From Clostridium sp. OS1-26 (GTDB lineage Bacteria; Bacillota; Clostridia; Clostridiales; Clostridiaceae), in NCBI RefSeq assembly GCF_030915445.1, contig NZ_CP133264.1:2914001-2978000 (forward strand): DNA of 64,000 bases. The letters are read 5' to 3'. Shown one piece after another: positions 26,543-37,342 of the stretch. Numbering within the stretch: the first letter of the stretch is position 1; each line of letters opens with the position of its first letter. The notes below the pieces were generated by a model. It made no database searches. It was not told the origin of the DNA and saw only the letters and a program-made list of their open reading frames with translations. Both the position numbers and the translations under genes were made by a program.

Positions 26543-27223
26543 ATGTATAAATTACTGATTGTAGAAGATGAAATTGATATTAGAAATTTAATAGAAGAAA
26601 CTATGAAGAAAAGGGGATACGTGACTTTTACAGCTGGAGATGGCTATGAGGCATTAAAAATATTAAAGGATAAAGAAGTAGATATTATTGTTTCTGATAT
26701 TATGATGCCACATTTAGATGGTCTAAATCTAGTCCGAGAAATAAGAAAGACAAGTAGTATTCCTGTTATTTTCTTATCAGCAAGAGATGATGATGTGGAC
26801 AAGATATGGGGGCTTGGCATAGGTGCAGATGATTATGTAGTGAAACCTGTTAATATAAATGAACTAGCAGCAAGAATTGAGGCACAGCTTAGAAGAAATA
26901 AGGTATACGATGCAACATCAAGTAGCTCACCTGCAATACTTTCCATAGGGTGTTTTGAAATGGACGAAGAAAAGTGTCAGTTAAAGATGAATGGCAAAGA
27001 AGTAAAACTTTTGGCAAAGGAGTTTAAATTAATGGCTTATTTCTTAAAGAATCCTGATAAAGTGTTTACGAAAAAGCAACTTTACAAAGAAGTTTGGAAT
27101 GATGAATACTGTTTCGATGATAACACGATTACAGTTACCATTAGTAGGCTTAGGAGTAAAATCGAAAACGGAGACAAAAAATATATCCATACTATAAGAG
27201 GACTTGGATATAAATTTGCTTAA
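26543..27223 (+). CDS. OmpR/PhoB family response regulator
   Basis: 226 residues. The receiver domain (1-120) has the acidic pair EDE near residues 8-10, phosphoacceptor Asp in VSDIMMP, LSARDDD and KPVN. The winged-helix DNA-binding domain (about 130-226) has VKLLAKEFKLMAYFLKNPDKVFTKKQL and TITVTISRLRSKIE. ATG 26543 has GTAGGTG upstream; the ATG at 26522 lacks a site. Its probable kinase is at 28597, separated by a hydrolase gene and a terminator. It directly follows the nitrogenase-like operon but any regulatory link is unproven. Confidence 0.9.
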   Translation: MYKLLIVEDEIDIRNLIEETMKKRGYVTFTAGDGYEALKILKDKEVDIIVSDIMMPHLDGLNLVREIRKTSSIPVIFLSARDDDVDKIWGLGIGADDYVVKPVNINELAARIEAQLRRNKVYDATSSSSPAILSIGCFEMDEEKCQLKMNGKEVKLLAKEFKLMAYFLKNPDKVFTKKQLYKEVWNDEYCFDDNTITVTISRLRSKIENGDKKYIHTIRGLGYKFA

Positions 27224-27272
27224 TTTAAAAATAAATTTAATGTTCATGTAAGGTTTGTTTAATTTGTATGAA

Positions 27273-27314
27273 AACAACATTTGATAAGATAGCATTATCA
27301 AATGTTGTTTTTTT
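27273..27314 (+). terminator. Rho-independent terminator after response regulator
   Basis: A 15-bp perfect stem (AACAACATTTGATAA / TTATCAAATGTTGTT) with a 7-nt loop and a T7 run. Confidence 0.9.
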
Positions 27315-27450
27315 AGTGCAGAATTTTGCATGAATAAAAAGTTAAAAGTAATAATTTAGCTACAATAAAAAGGAGGAAAAGAAAAAATTAAAAGTGTAAA
27401 AAATTAAAAAATAGCATGATTTTCAATAGAGGAGTTAAAGGAGAAACAAA

Positions 27451-28431
27451 ATGAAAAAAATTTTATTAAAAATAAGTAAAATAATTATTTGTATTCTAGT
27501 GTTGATAGTATTAGCTATTCTTATAGGTTTTATATTGCAAAATACATATTATAAAAAGCAATTTAGTATGATAAAGCCTTATGGTGAAATGGTTCAGGTA
27601 GACAATAAGAAAATGCATGTTTACTCAATGGGAAACGGTAAGGAAACAATTGTCATCTTACCTGGTTGGAGTGATCCGTTACCGTCAGCAGATTTTGGCC
27701 CTCTCACGAGAAAATTAAGTGGAAAATATAGAGTTGTAACAGTAGATTACTTTGGAGTTGGATTTAGCGATAAAACAGATAAACCACGTACTTGCGAAAA
27801 TTATATGAACGAAATTAGAACTGCACTTAATGAGGCAGGAATTAAACCACCTTACATATTAATGCCACACTCAATATCCGGAATTTACAGTGAATATTAT
27901 GCAACAAAACATCCTGAAGAGGTTAAGGGGTTAATTTTACTAGATTCAACTATAACAGAACTTAATGAGCAAACATCTGAAGATGAAAAAGAACCTTACA
28001 AGTTTGCACAATTCGTGCAAAATATTGGATTACAGAGCTTAGAGTTTAGCTTTACTTCACAAGAAGCTTTAGAAGAAAAAGAAGGTTTTGAAATAAGTCT
28101 GAAAAATGGATATACAAAAAAAGAAATAGACGATTATAAAAAATATAAATCTTACTGTATAAATGATACAATTATTAGACAAGCTGAAGGAGCAACGGAT
28201 TGTATACGCGAAGTGAAGGATTTACCAGTTCCTAATGATATACCTGTGCTGAAAATAATAGCCAAACAAACTCTTGATGGGAGTGATGACTTATCAAGGC
28301 AAAAGAAACATATAAATCGCTTAGGTAAAAATGCAAAATATGTTGTTCTAGATGGTAATCATTATATTTATTATAATCAACGAGAAGAAATTTCAAGACT
28401 TACAGATAATTTTGTTGACAACTTAAAATAG
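27451..28431 (+). CDS. Membrane-anchored alpha/beta hydrolase
   Basis: 326 residues. An N-terminal transmembrane anchor (about 8-30) is followed by an alpha/beta hydrolase domain facing outside: oxyanion region LPGWSD, VDYFGVGFSD, and the nucleophile elbow MPHSISGIYS with Ser. An Asp sits around KIIAKQTLDGSDD, and the terminal catalytic His is in LDGNHYIYYN. Substrate unknown. AAAGGAG is 7 nt before the ATG. It is placed between a response regulator and a histidine kinase, so it may be the target or signal-processing partner of that system (inference). Confidence 0.85.
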   Translation: MKKILLKISKIIICILVLIVLAILIGFILQNTYYKKQFSMIKPYGEMVQVDNKKMHVYSMGNGKETIVILPGWSDPLPSADFGPLTRKLSGKYRVVTVDYFGVGFSDKTDKPRTCENYMNEIRTALNEAGIKPPYILMPHSISGIYSEYYATKHPEEVKGLILLDSTITELNEQTSEDEKEPYKFAQFVQNIGLQSLEFSFTSQEALEEKEGFEISLKNGYTKKEIDDYKKYKSYCINDTIIRQAEGATDCIREVKDLPVPNDIPVLKIIAKQTLDGSDDLSRQKKHINRLGKNAKYVVLDGNHYIYYNQREEISRLTDNFVDNLK

Positions 28432-28596
28432 ACATTGATGTAAGTATAATAACAAAGTGATAGAGTAAACTTCCAAATGTAAGCATTGGTATTTTTGTTT
28501 CGGAGTTATTGTATTATAATGGTCATATATCAAAATCTTCATTTAGGATAAGTTGATTATTTTTCATCTTTATGCAGGAGGGATAGGTGATAACAT

Positions 28597-29724
28597 ATGA
28601 AAACAGTTAAATTATCAAAAGTTTTTGCAAAAAAGTATAGTATATATTTAACTATTATTGTGTCACTACTCATTTGTTGTTTTATGTTTTTTGCTGAAAT
28701 AACTACAAATATTAATATAGATAATAAAAAAGATGGGGAAAAAGTCATAAAATATAATTGGAATAGCATTGTATTTGAATTTAACAATTTGGACAGTCTT
28801 GCATTATTTATTGTGCTTTTAATTATTCTAATTGGCTTAAGTTGCTTGTTTACCTTTATTTATTCCAAGTATACAGCAAGAAAGTTGAATGAATCGCTCT
28901 CTTATTTGAAGATGATGACAGAAAAGATACGTAGAGAAGAGTATGATTTTTCTGAGTATCAGGAGAATATATCAGAATTTGCTGAAGTGAAAGAGTCATT
29001 TTTTATTATGGCAAAAAAAATTAATGAGGAAATTGAAAAAACACGAAGAAGTGAAGAAATAAGGAAAAAGCTAATATTAGACATCTCACATGACCTGAAA
29101 AATCCATTGATGAGCATTGATGGTTACATTGAACTAATGCTTGAAAATACTAAGGCTGATAATCAGGAAAAGTATTTAAAAATAATTAGTGAGAATTCAA
29201 AGCGAGCCAATAATCTTGTAATGAATTTATTTGAACTTGCTAAACTAGAATCTGCAGAATATGCAATGGAATTTAAAATAGTCGATTTTGCTGAAATAGT
29301 AAAGAATGTATTGATTGAAAGGCTTAATGAATTAGAGTGTAATGGAATAGCTACAGACTTTTTTATACCGGATGAGGAAATTTTGATTATGGGAAGTGAG
29401 AAAGAATTAAGAAGGGCAATTTCTAACATTTTGGATAATGTTATTAAATATCATAAGGAAAAATCCGTATTTAAAGTTGCATGCAAACGACAGAAAAATG
29501 TTGTATGTCTTATGTTTTCTAATGCCAGCGCAGTAAAATTGGAAAATATAAAGAAACTAATGGAACCTTTTGTTCGTTTGCAGGGGTCTGATGAATTAAA
29601 TGCAGAGGGGGCAGGGCTTGGTTTATCCATTGTACAAAAGATTATAGAAGCACATAATGGAAAGATTAATTGTTGGAGTGATGAAGAGAGAGAATTTAAG
29701 ATATCTATTGAACTACCTTTGTAA
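28597..29724 (+). CDS. Sensor histidine kinase
   Basis: 375 residues. Two transmembrane helices (about 17-36 and 67-92) flank a short external loop. HAMP-like and coiled-coil linkers follow, then HisKA with LDISHDLKNPLMSIDGY (phospho-His) and HATPase_c with NILDNVIKYHKE (N box) and GAGLGLSIVQKII (G box). The G1/F boxes are weak, as often seen. It most likely pairs with the response regulator at 26543. The short external loop suggests sensing in or near the membrane, as in BceS/VanS-like cell-envelope stress kinases; this is inference. Confidence 0.85.
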   Translation: MKTVKLSKVFAKKYSIYLTIIVSLLICCFMFFAEITTNINIDNKKDGEKVIKYNWNSIVFEFNNLDSLALFIVLLIILIGLSCLFTFIYSKYTARKLNESLSYLKMMTEKIRREEYDFSEYQENISEFAEVKESFFIMAKKINEEIEKTRRSEEIRKKLILDISHDLKNPLMSIDGYIELMLENTKADNQEKYLKIISENSKRANNLVMNLFELAKLESAEYAMEFKIVDFAEIVKNVLIERLNELECNGIATDFFIPDEEILIMGSEKELRRAISNILDNVIKYHKEKSVFKVACKRQKNVVCLMFSNASAVKLENIKKLMEPFVRLQGSDELNAEGAGLGLSIVQKIIEAHNGKINCWSDEEREFKISIELPL

Positions 29725-29926
29725 AGAGTTCCTAAGAGGTTAATGTCCATATGAAATTGTGACGTAATCTTCTTATATGACGAAGCGAAAAGTTATTAAC
29801 ATAGTTACTAATAAGTTATCCACAATAAATATAAACAAGGGATATATATAATATATCCCTCTTCTTATTTTTTCGGTATTTTTACGAAATAGATATTGAT
29901 AAATTAACTATGCCTGCTTTAAAATC

Positions 29927-31818
29927 TTAAATATTTATTTTTTTACGTTTTGCTTCTATTCTTTCAAGCATTTGTTCAGCTGCTTTTCGTGGGTCAGTTT
30001 CTACATAGAACTTAGCGCCGTAGTCTTCTTCCATTTTATTTAATAGGTAATCTACAACAAATGGGGAACCAGTTACAGGAGGAACAACTCCGAGCCAAGC
30101 ATCTATACCGCTTCCTACTACGTAAGTTCCTATAGCTACAGCTTTTTCTGACATCCACTCTGGAGCAGCACCAACTACTGGTAAGTCACTGATATCTACG
30201 CCTAAATGATTTGCCAGCTCTCCAGCAAGTTGTAAGTTACGGCTGATATCAACACAGGAACCTTGATGAAGAATTGGTGGAATACCTAACAAACTACATA
30301 CAGTCTTGAGTCCAGGACCAGCTAGTTCCTTTGCTTCTGGTAATAACAAACCAGCTTTAGCTGCTGCATGAGCTGCACAACCAGTAACAATTATTATTAC
30401 ATCGTGAGCAATTAGATATTTCATCATTTCTATATGACATGTATCATGTGGAACTTTTGGATTATTACAACCAACAAAGGCAGCAGCACCTCTGAGGGTA
30501 CCAGATAGTATAACATCTGCAAGAGGTTTAACTGTTTGCATAGGGTCTATATTTGAATTAACAACTTTGTCAAGGCCGTCTACTATAGCTTCTGTACTAA
30601 ATCCAACCAGAGCTTCACATTTTTCATTAGGAATTAAAACATTATCTCTATTTCTATTTTTGTAATTTAGAACGGCTTCTCTTACTATTTCTTTTGCGGA
30701 ATCATATGGCCTGTCTTCTTCAAACTCAATATATGTTGAATCTGTTATATGAGCTTTTGGTGAAGTTGTTATAAATTTAGTATGATAAGATTTTGAAAGT
30801 TTTGCAAGGGATGGCATTATGCATTGAACATCAACTATTAAAGCTTCAACTGCACCTGTTATTACGGCAAGCTCTTGTTGCATGAAGTTTCCTGCCATCT
30901 TAATACCATGTCTCATTGTTATTTCGTTTCCAGTACAACACATACCGCAAACATTTATTCCATCTGCTCCTTGAGCTTTCGCGAGAGCAATAAGTTCAGG
31001 GTCTTCAGACGCTGCAACAATTGATTCTGAAAGTGATGGTTCGTGACCATGTAATATAATATTAATTTGATTAGTTTCTAATACGCCTAAATTAGCTTCA
31101 GTTTGTACTGGTGATGGAGTTTTAAATAAAATATCACTAATTTCAGTTGCAATATAAGAACCACCCCATCCATCTGCAAGGGATGCTCTCATTGCTAGGT
31201 TAAAAAGATTTTTGCATCTCCTGAACATCCAATGTGAGTTGAGTGCATTACACTAACTATATCTTTGTCAATTGATCTTGGAGTTACACCAAGTTTGTCC
31301 CAAACTTCTCTTCTCTTTTTAGGTAAAGCTTTGGAGAAAATTAAGTTTCCATGAGGTTTACCAAACTCATTTAATGTAGCTGCAGCTATATCATGTGCCA
31401 CATCATAAATATCTCTTCCTTCAGTTTCAATACTATATTTTTTAGCAACAGATTCAAGTTTCTTCTCATCTTTTATATTTATTTGTCCATCTCTTGATGC
31501 ATTTTCTAGATAAAGACATAGTGATCTACCGTGATCAGAGTGAGCGGCTGAACCAGCTGCACACATTCTTGCGAAATTTCTTGCAACTATAACATCTGCT
31601 GTAGCTCCACAAATGCCTCTTTCTACTCCTTTTCCAGGAACTGGGCTTACCCTGCAAGGGCCCATAGCACAGTTTCTACAGCATACGCCTGCTGAACCAA
31701 AACCGCATGGTGTCTTCATAGCATCTTTTCTATCCCAGGCAGTTTCTACACCATCTCTTTTTGCTTTTTCAAGAAGTTGATCCTGAGCTGCTTGTATTAA
31801 TAATCCTCTGTCTTCCAT
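29927..31818 (-). pseudogene. cooS: Monofunctional carbon monoxide dehydrogenase (CooS), frameshifted
   Basis: Two overlapping frames together give the full about 630-residue CooS. The N-terminal part (31818-31195) has the B/D cluster cysteines (CGFGSAGVCCRNCAMGPCR, GICG) and reaches STHIGCSGDAK. The C-terminal part resumes with NLFNLAMRASLADGWGG and holds the C-cluster ligands (CGMCC, FVGCNN, VTGCAAHAAAKAG, QGSCVDI). Restoring one base in the five-base homopolymer at 31209-31213 (A run in the gene) joins them. CooS oxidises CO to CO2 with ferredoxin; no cooF or cooC adjoins. If the missing base is a sequencing error, the enzyme is intact. Start ATG 31818 has GGAGG upstream. Confidence 0.9.
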
Positions 31819-32328
31819 TAATAAAACACCCTCCTTGTTTTATAATCTGCAATGGTTTACAACATTGATTATAATTTTTCTATCTATGCTAGACTTAACC
31901 TTAGCTTAAAATTGTTTGCCTACTAAAGTTAAAAAATTAACATAATAGGGGTAAAGACAACAACTCTTTAACCAAGGATAAAATAAATTATAAATTAGGG
32001 TTTTAGGTTTTAGGGTCAAATAATGAACTTTTTTCAAAATTCACTTATGTTCTTTCGATATTGTAGTAAGAAGGTCATATCAAAAATTGATTTTATTTTA
32101 CCTATGATTATAAGAATGCTGGAGTTCCCCCTAATACATTACAATTAAATTATACGATAGATATTTTAATTTGATAAACAACTTAAATTTAGGCTCATAC
32201 AACTAAAAGTTATTATGAGAATCAAGTATATATAGATATATTCTAATTACAAAAAAAATTTAAAAGAATTGTCTTAAGAATCAACATTACCACATAGAAT
32301 GAAATGTATGATTTATTTATAGCGATAT
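31819..32328. other. 510-bp AT-rich intergenic region, no gene found
   Basis: It separates the divergent cooS and L,D-transpeptidase genes and must hold both promoters. I see only AT-rich sequence with a short tandem TTAGGGTTTTAGGTTTTAGGG stretch around 32000-32015. There is no convincing ORF, strong hairpin or known riboswitch. Confidence 0.5.
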
Positions 32329-33732
32329 ATGAAGGGGATGGACATCACGGAAAAAGAAAAAAATAAACGCAGTAAAGTTATAATAGGAATTATAATTTCT
32401 ATTTGTGCTGTACTTATTGTATATTTTAGTATGGCAGCATATTTCATGAATCATTTTTATTTTGGTTCTGAAATTAACTGTGTTAATGTTTCAGGTAAAA
32501 CTGTAGAGGAAGTAAAAGCACAAATGGCAGCTGAGCTGCAGGACTATACTTTGAACCTAAAAGAGCGGGGTGGCAAAAGCGAACAAATTAGAGGCAATGA
32601 TATTGGGATAAAGTATAATTCAGGAGGAGAGTACAAGAATTTTAAAGATAGGCAGAATCCTTTTAATTGGGTGTCAGCAGCTTTTAATTCAAAAGATTCT
32701 AAGATGACAGATGAACTTTCATATGATACAAAACTATTAAAAGAAAGAGTGGATAAACTTTCTTGTTTTCAGACTAACAATATAGTAGAACCTAAAAATC
32801 CTAGTTTTAAATATACAGATAAAGGCTATATAATTGCAAAGGAAGTAAGTGGAAACAAGGTTAATAAAGATATTTTATATGATCATGTGGCCAAGGCAAT
32901 ACTTAAAGAGGAAACTACATTAGAACTGGAATCAATTAATTGCTATGCCAAGCCAAAATATACTTCGGAATCCCCAAAAGTTATCGAGACTAAAAATATT
33001 CTTAACAAATATATATCTTCAAAGATTACCTATGCTTTTGCAGATCGCAAAGAAACTATAGATAATTCTATAATAAATAAATGGCTTAAGGTTAATGAAA
33101 ATCTTGAAATTACCTTCGATGATAAAGAAATGGAAAATTATATGAATGCATTTTTCGATACCTACAATACTGTTGGCAAAAGGAGAAATTTTGTTACATC
33201 TTCAAGAGGTACAATAAGTATTGGCAGTGGTGATTATGGATGGTTAATCAATGCTGATAAAGAAATTAAAGATTTAGGTGAATCCATTAAAAAAGGAGAA
33301 ACAATAACAAAAGAACCGACATACATCCAAAAGGCCGTATCTCGTGGTAATAATGATATTGGAAACACCTATGTGGAAATAGACATGACAAATCAACATT
33401 TATGGTTTTATAAAAATGGCTCACTAATAGTACAAGGAGATGTTGTTACAGGTAATGTAAGCAGCAATCATTCAACACCTAAAGGTATTTATAGTTTAAA
33501 ATATAAACAAAGGAATACGGTATTAAGAGGCCCGGGGTACAATTCTCCGGTTGATTTTTGGATGCCTTTTAATGGAGGAATCGGAATTCATGATGCAAGC
33601 TGGAGAGGTGAATTTGGAGGTAATATTTACAGAACAAGTGGGTCTCATGGTTGTATAAATTCACCATACTATTTAGCAAAAGCCATATTTAATAATATTG
33701 AAGAGGGAACTCCAGTTGTTTGTTATTATTAG
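32329..33732 (+). CDS. L,D-transpeptidase (YkuD) with putative peptidoglycan-binding domains
   Basis: 467 residues. A cytosolic basic N-terminus and a signal anchor (about 17-40) are followed by two about 110-residue repeats of the VanW/PG_binding_4 type (roughly 45-330). The C-terminal YkuD domain (about 345-467) has IGIHDASWR and the catalytic SHGCINS block (H440, C442). It forms 3-3 cross-links or attaches proteins to peptidoglycan outside the membrane. The start is uncertain: ATG 32329 or ATG 32338 (AAGGGG immediately precedes the latter). It is monocistronic, ending in the terminator at 33776. Confidence 0.9.
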   Translation: MKGMDITEKEKNKRSKVIIGIIISICAVLIVYFSMAAYFMNHFYFGSEINCVNVSGKTVEEVKAQMAAELQDYTLNLKERGGKSEQIRGNDIGIKYNSGGEYKNFKDRQNPFNWVSAAFNSKDSKMTDELSYDTKLLKERVDKLSCFQTNNIVEPKNPSFKYTDKGYIIAKEVSGNKVNKDILYDHVAKAILKEETTLELESINCYAKPKYTSESPKVIETKNILNKYISSKITYAFADRKETIDNSIINKWLKVNENLEITFDDKEMENYMNAFFDTYNTVGKRRNFVTSSRGTISIGSGDYGWLINADKEIKDLGESIKKGETITKEPTYIQKAVSRGNNDIGNTYVEIDMTNQHLWFYKNGSLIVQGDVVTGNVSSNHSTPKGIYSLKYKQRNTVLRGPGYNSPVDFWMPFNGGIGIHDASWRGEFGGNIYRTSGSHGCINSPYYLAKAIFNNIEEGTPVVCYY

Positions 33733-33775
33733 ATTCAAATTTAAGGATATGGAAGATTAGATAAGAAAAATTTAC

Positions 33776-33830
33776 AGAGAACATATATGGATTTGTGTAA
33801 ATCAAACCTGTGTATGTTCTCTACTTTTTT
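33776..33830 (+). terminator. Terminator after L,D-transpeptidase
   Basis: A 10-bp stem (AGAGAACATA / TATGTTCTCT) with a 27-nt loop, then ACTTTTTT. Confidence 0.7.
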
Positions 33831-33919
33831 AGAATTATGCAATACAATTTTAGTATATGATACAATGAAATACACAATAAGATTTTATTTTGTAATTTAC
33901 AAAATAAGGAGGAAATTTC

Positions 33920-34843
33920 ATGACAAATTCTCAAAGTAAAAAGGAGTATTTACGTCGTATTTATAAAGTACAAGATTATATAGAAACTCATTTGTATGAT
34001 TCACTTACTCTTGAAGAACTTGCAGCTGTTGCAGGTTTTTCAAAGTTTCATTTTCACAGAATTTTTAAGGGAATAGTGCAAGAACCTTTATTACAATACG
34101 TAAATCGTTTGAAGCTGGAGAGAGCGATTTTCTTACTTATTCATCGTCCAGATCTGACAGTTACTGATATTGCTTATCACTTTGGTTTTGCTGATTCAGC
34201 AGTTTTCTCTCGAACATTTAAAAATCATTATAAAGTAAGTCCAACATATTATAGAAATCAATATAGCAAGAATCGCAAAGACCCTTATAAAATTTCTCAA
34301 TATAATGGAGATGTATCTAAAATTGAAGGCAAGAGTAAGGGCACGTTGGTTCAAGGAAATGTTGAAATATTAATGGTTGATGACATAAAGGTTGCTTATC
34401 TTAGACACATTGGTACGTATAAAGATTTAGCAATTACTTTTACAGAACTTTTGGAGAAGTTGTTTAAATATGCAAAAGATCAAAATTTTACCACATTCGA
34501 AAAAACAAAAATATTAACCGTTTATCACGATAATCCTGAATTTGCAAAAGAAGACCAATTACGTACTAGTCTTTGTATGACAATTCCAAATAAGGTTGTT
34601 GTGGAGGAAAACAGTGATATTGGTAGTATGATGATACCTTCCGGGAAATATGCTGTAGGTCATTTTGATATTTTTCAAAACGAATATAGTGAAGCTTGGG
34701 ATTTTATGTACGGCGAATGGTTGTCAAACAGTGGTTATAAGCCGAGTGGTTCCTTTGTTTTTGAAGTCTACAATAATGACCCAAATACTCATCCTCAAAA
34801 TAAGCATTTGGTTGATATCTACTTACCTATCGAACCTCTGTAA
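33920..34843 (+). CDS. AraC family regulator with GyrI-like effector domain
   Basis: 307 residues. The AraC double HTH is N-terminal (about 10-115: LEELAAVAGFSKFHFHRIFKG and VTDIAYHFGFADSAVFSRTFKNHY), followed by a GyrI/SOUL-like small-molecule binding domain (about 150-307). This order is that of MarA/SoxS-like Rob or BltR-type sensors that respond to amphipathic drugs. AAGGAGG is 7 nt before the ATG. It is located 94 nt upstream of a UvrA-like ABC protein and a serine hydrolase, and probably controls them. Confidence 0.85.
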   Translation: MTNSQSKKEYLRRIYKVQDYIETHLYDSLTLEELAAVAGFSKFHFHRIFKGIVQEPLLQYVNRLKLERAIFLLIHRPDLTVTDIAYHFGFADSAVFSRTFKNHYKVSPTYYRNQYSKNRKDPYKISQYNGDVSKIEGKSKGTLVQGNVEILMVDDIKVAYLRHIGTYKDLAITFTELLEKLFKYAKDQNFTTFEKTKILTVYHDNPEFAKEDQLRTSLCMTIPNKVVVEENSDIGSMMIPSGKYAVGHFDIFQNEYSEAWDFMYGEWLSNSGYKPSGSFVFEVYNNDPNTHPQNKHLVDIYLPIEPL

Positions 34844-34936
34844 TAACCTAATCAAACTTACCTCTACTATTGCTTTCAAAAGATTAAAGTACCCAAATTT
34901 TATAGTTCGATACAGATAATAAAATGAGGTGAATTT

Positions 34937-37342
34937 ATGAAAGAAATAAAAATCCAAGGAGCACGAGTTCATAATCTGAAAAATATAGATATATCTATCC
35001 CAAAGAATAAGCTTGTAGTTGCAACAGGTGTCAGTGGATCAGGTAAATCCAGTCTTGTGTTCGACATCATATTCGAAGAAGGACGTAAACAATACCTGCA
35101 ATCCTTAGGTATACTTTCTGGCATTGACAATGAAAATAAATTCGATAACATTCAAGGGTTAGGCCCTGCCATAGCGGTTAAGCAAAATATTATCCGCCAA
35201 AGTAATCCTCGTTCAACGGTTGGTTCAAAAACCAGTATTATTAATATGCTTGCATTACTCTATGCAGGCGAAGGGCAAATAATCTGTTCCTCCTGCGGCA
35301 CACCGGTGGATGATAATCTTACCTGTAAAACTTGCGGAAATGTAGAAGAACGTTTGGAACCAAGTTGTTTTTCATATAACTCTTCAAGTGGAATGTGCAT
35401 GAAGTGCTCTGGACGTGGAGCATATTTTAAAATTAATATAGAAAAACTGATTCCGGACAATCATACAACTCTAGAACAGGTTTTTAATATGGTGAAAGTT
35501 ACTCCCGGTTACATGAAACTATTACAGAAAAAATTTAAAGAGTACTTTTCAATGCCATTTTCGCAATTACCGGAAGAAGTGAAAAACGAAGTAGTCTATG
35601 GTCATTATGAAAATGGAAAACGAAGCTATTCTTTGACTAGAATCTTTCAAGGCCGTTACGAGAAGGGCGAAGATTTAAATGGTATTTACACTATAACTAC
35701 TTGCTCTGATTGCCATGGATTCCGGGTTGGAGAAGAAGCACGCAGAGTACTTTTAAATGGTAAGCATATTGGTGAGCTTGGGAAAATGACTATTTCAGAA
35801 ACCCATGAGTTCCTTGAAGTTTTATTAGAACAAGCTATACTAACGCAATTTGGGAAAAACTTGCTTAAAGATATACTAGTTAAGACGAAGCATTTAATAA
35901 GATCCCGCTTAGGTCATCTAACCTTATACAGGGAAATGTCAACTTTGAGCGGCGGAGAAATCCAAAGGCTTTTTCTAAATGCCCATCTAGATTCGAAGAT
36001 GGACTCGTTAATCTACGTGCTTGATGAACCAACAGCAGGATTACATGAATCTGAAAAGGTTGATATTTTAAAATCTATCAATGAATTAAAAGAATTAGGT
36101 AACACAGTTATTGTGGTAGAGCATGACAAAAACACCATCAAGATGGCAGAACACGTTATTGATATTGGACCGAAAGCTGGTACCTGTGGTGGACAGATAA
36201 TGTATCAGGGGAATTTAGAAGGCCTGCTTCAATCCAATGAATCAATAACCGGTAAGTATCTTTCAGGAAAGCTTACCATGCCTATCAGAACAACTCAGCA
36301 AAATATTAGATATGCTGAAGAAAGACCAAGTATTACTATTCGTAATGCAAATACAAATAACCTTAAAGATGTGACTGTAGCATTCCCCTTAGGAGCTATG
36401 ATAGGAATAGCCGGCAAGTCAGGAAGCGGGAAAAGTTCGCTTATATCAAATACTCTCTTACCTCTTCTTAAAAGCTATTTTCATAATCAATGGGATAATG
36501 AAGAAAAGGAAGCAGATTGTGAAAATGAGTTTATAATTGAAGAAGCCGCTGCAGGAAGACTAGAAGGTATGGAGCAAATTTCTGGATACGCAGAAATATC
36601 ACAAGTTCCTATTGGTAGAAATATGAACTCAAATCCTGCTTCTTATATAGGTATCTGGGATAAAATACGCCTGTTGTTTGCCTGTCAATTAGAAGCAATC
36701 GAACAAAAATTCACTGCCGGTCATTTTTCATTTAATTCAAAAGGAGCTTGCTCTAAATGTGGTGGAAGTGGTTATGAAAAAATTTGGTTAGCAAGTAATT
36801 TAAGCATAGACAAAACATGCAGTGAGTGTCATGGGAAAAGATTTAATGATGAGGCTCTCTCTATTAAATATAAGAATAAAAATATCCATGATATTCTTGA
36901 AATGAGTGTGTCTGAAGCTGTAGGTTTTTTCGAAGATAATATAAGTATAGTGTCAACCTTGAAAGTTCTAGAGCAAATTGGCATGGGTTATATAAAACTA
37001 GGTCAGCCTACCCCTACTTTAAGTGGTGGTGAATCTCAAAGGATTAAACTTGCCAAAGAGATTGGCAGAAGACGAAAAGGTAATATTCTTTATGTGCTGG
37101 ATGAACCGACCACAGGTCTTAGTCCATATGATACTGCCAAACTTATTCAATTATTGGATGAACTTATAGCAAACGGAAATTCTGTCATTGTCGTTGAACA
37201 TAATACAGAAGTTCTAAAGACCTGTGATTGGATTATTGAACTTGGTCCAGAGGGAGGCTCAGAAGGAGGCTATATCCTTGCGGAAGGTTCTACTCAAACA
37301 CTAAAAGAAAGCTCAAAATCTATAACAGGGAGGTATCTATAA
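34937..37342 (+). CDS. UvrA-like ABC ATPase (short, class II type)
   Basis: 801 residues, about 140 shorter than housekeeping UvrA. Two ABC modules have Walker A GVSGSGKSS and GKSGSGKSS, signatures LSGGEIQR and LSGGESQR, and Walker B YVLDEPT twice. Zinc-binding pairs are CSSCG...CKTCG and CSKCGG...CSECHG. The UvrB-interaction insert appears reduced. Such short UvrA paralogues are linked to resistance against DNA-binding antibiotics (DrrC-like), by family knowledge. Its TAA is immediately followed by the ATG of the serine hydrolase, so the two are one operon, probably under the AraC regulator upstream. Confidence 0.9.
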   Translation: MKEIKIQGARVHNLKNIDISIPKNKLVVATGVSGSGKSSLVFDIIFEEGRKQYLQSLGILSGIDNENKFDNIQGLGPAIAVKQNIIRQSNPRSTVGSKTSIINMLALLYAGEGQIICSSCGTPVDDNLTCKTCGNVEERLEPSCFSYNSSSGMCMKCSGRGAYFKINIEKLIPDNHTTLEQVFNMVKVTPGYMKLLQKKFKEYFSMPFSQLPEEVKNEVVYGHYENGKRSYSLTRIFQGRYEKGEDLNGIYTITTCSDCHGFRVGEEARRVLLNGKHIGELGKMTISETHEFLEVLLEQAILTQFGKNLLKDILVKTKHLIRSRLGHLTLYREMSTLSGGEIQRLFLNAHLDSKMDSLIYVLDEPTAGLHESEKVDILKSINELKELGNTVIVVEHDKNTIKMAEHVIDIGPKAGTCGGQIMYQGNLEGLLQSNESITGKYLSGKLTMPIRTTQQNIRYAEERPSITIRNANTNNLKDVTVAFPLGAMIGIAGKSGSGKSSLISNTLLPLLKSYFHNQWDNEEKEADCENEFIIEEAAAGRLEGMEQISGYAEISQVPIGRNMNSNPASYIGIWDKIRLLFACQLEAIEQKFTAGHFSFNSKGACSKCGGSGYEKIWLASNLSIDKTCSECHGKRFNDEALSIKYKNKNIHDILEMSVSEAVGFFEDNISIVSTLKVLEQIGMGYIKLGQPTPTLSGGESQRIKLAKEIGRRRKGNILYVLDEPTTGLSPYDTAKLIQLLDELIANGNSVIVVEHNTEVLKTCDWIIELGPEGGSEGGYILAEGSTQTLKESSKSITGRYL

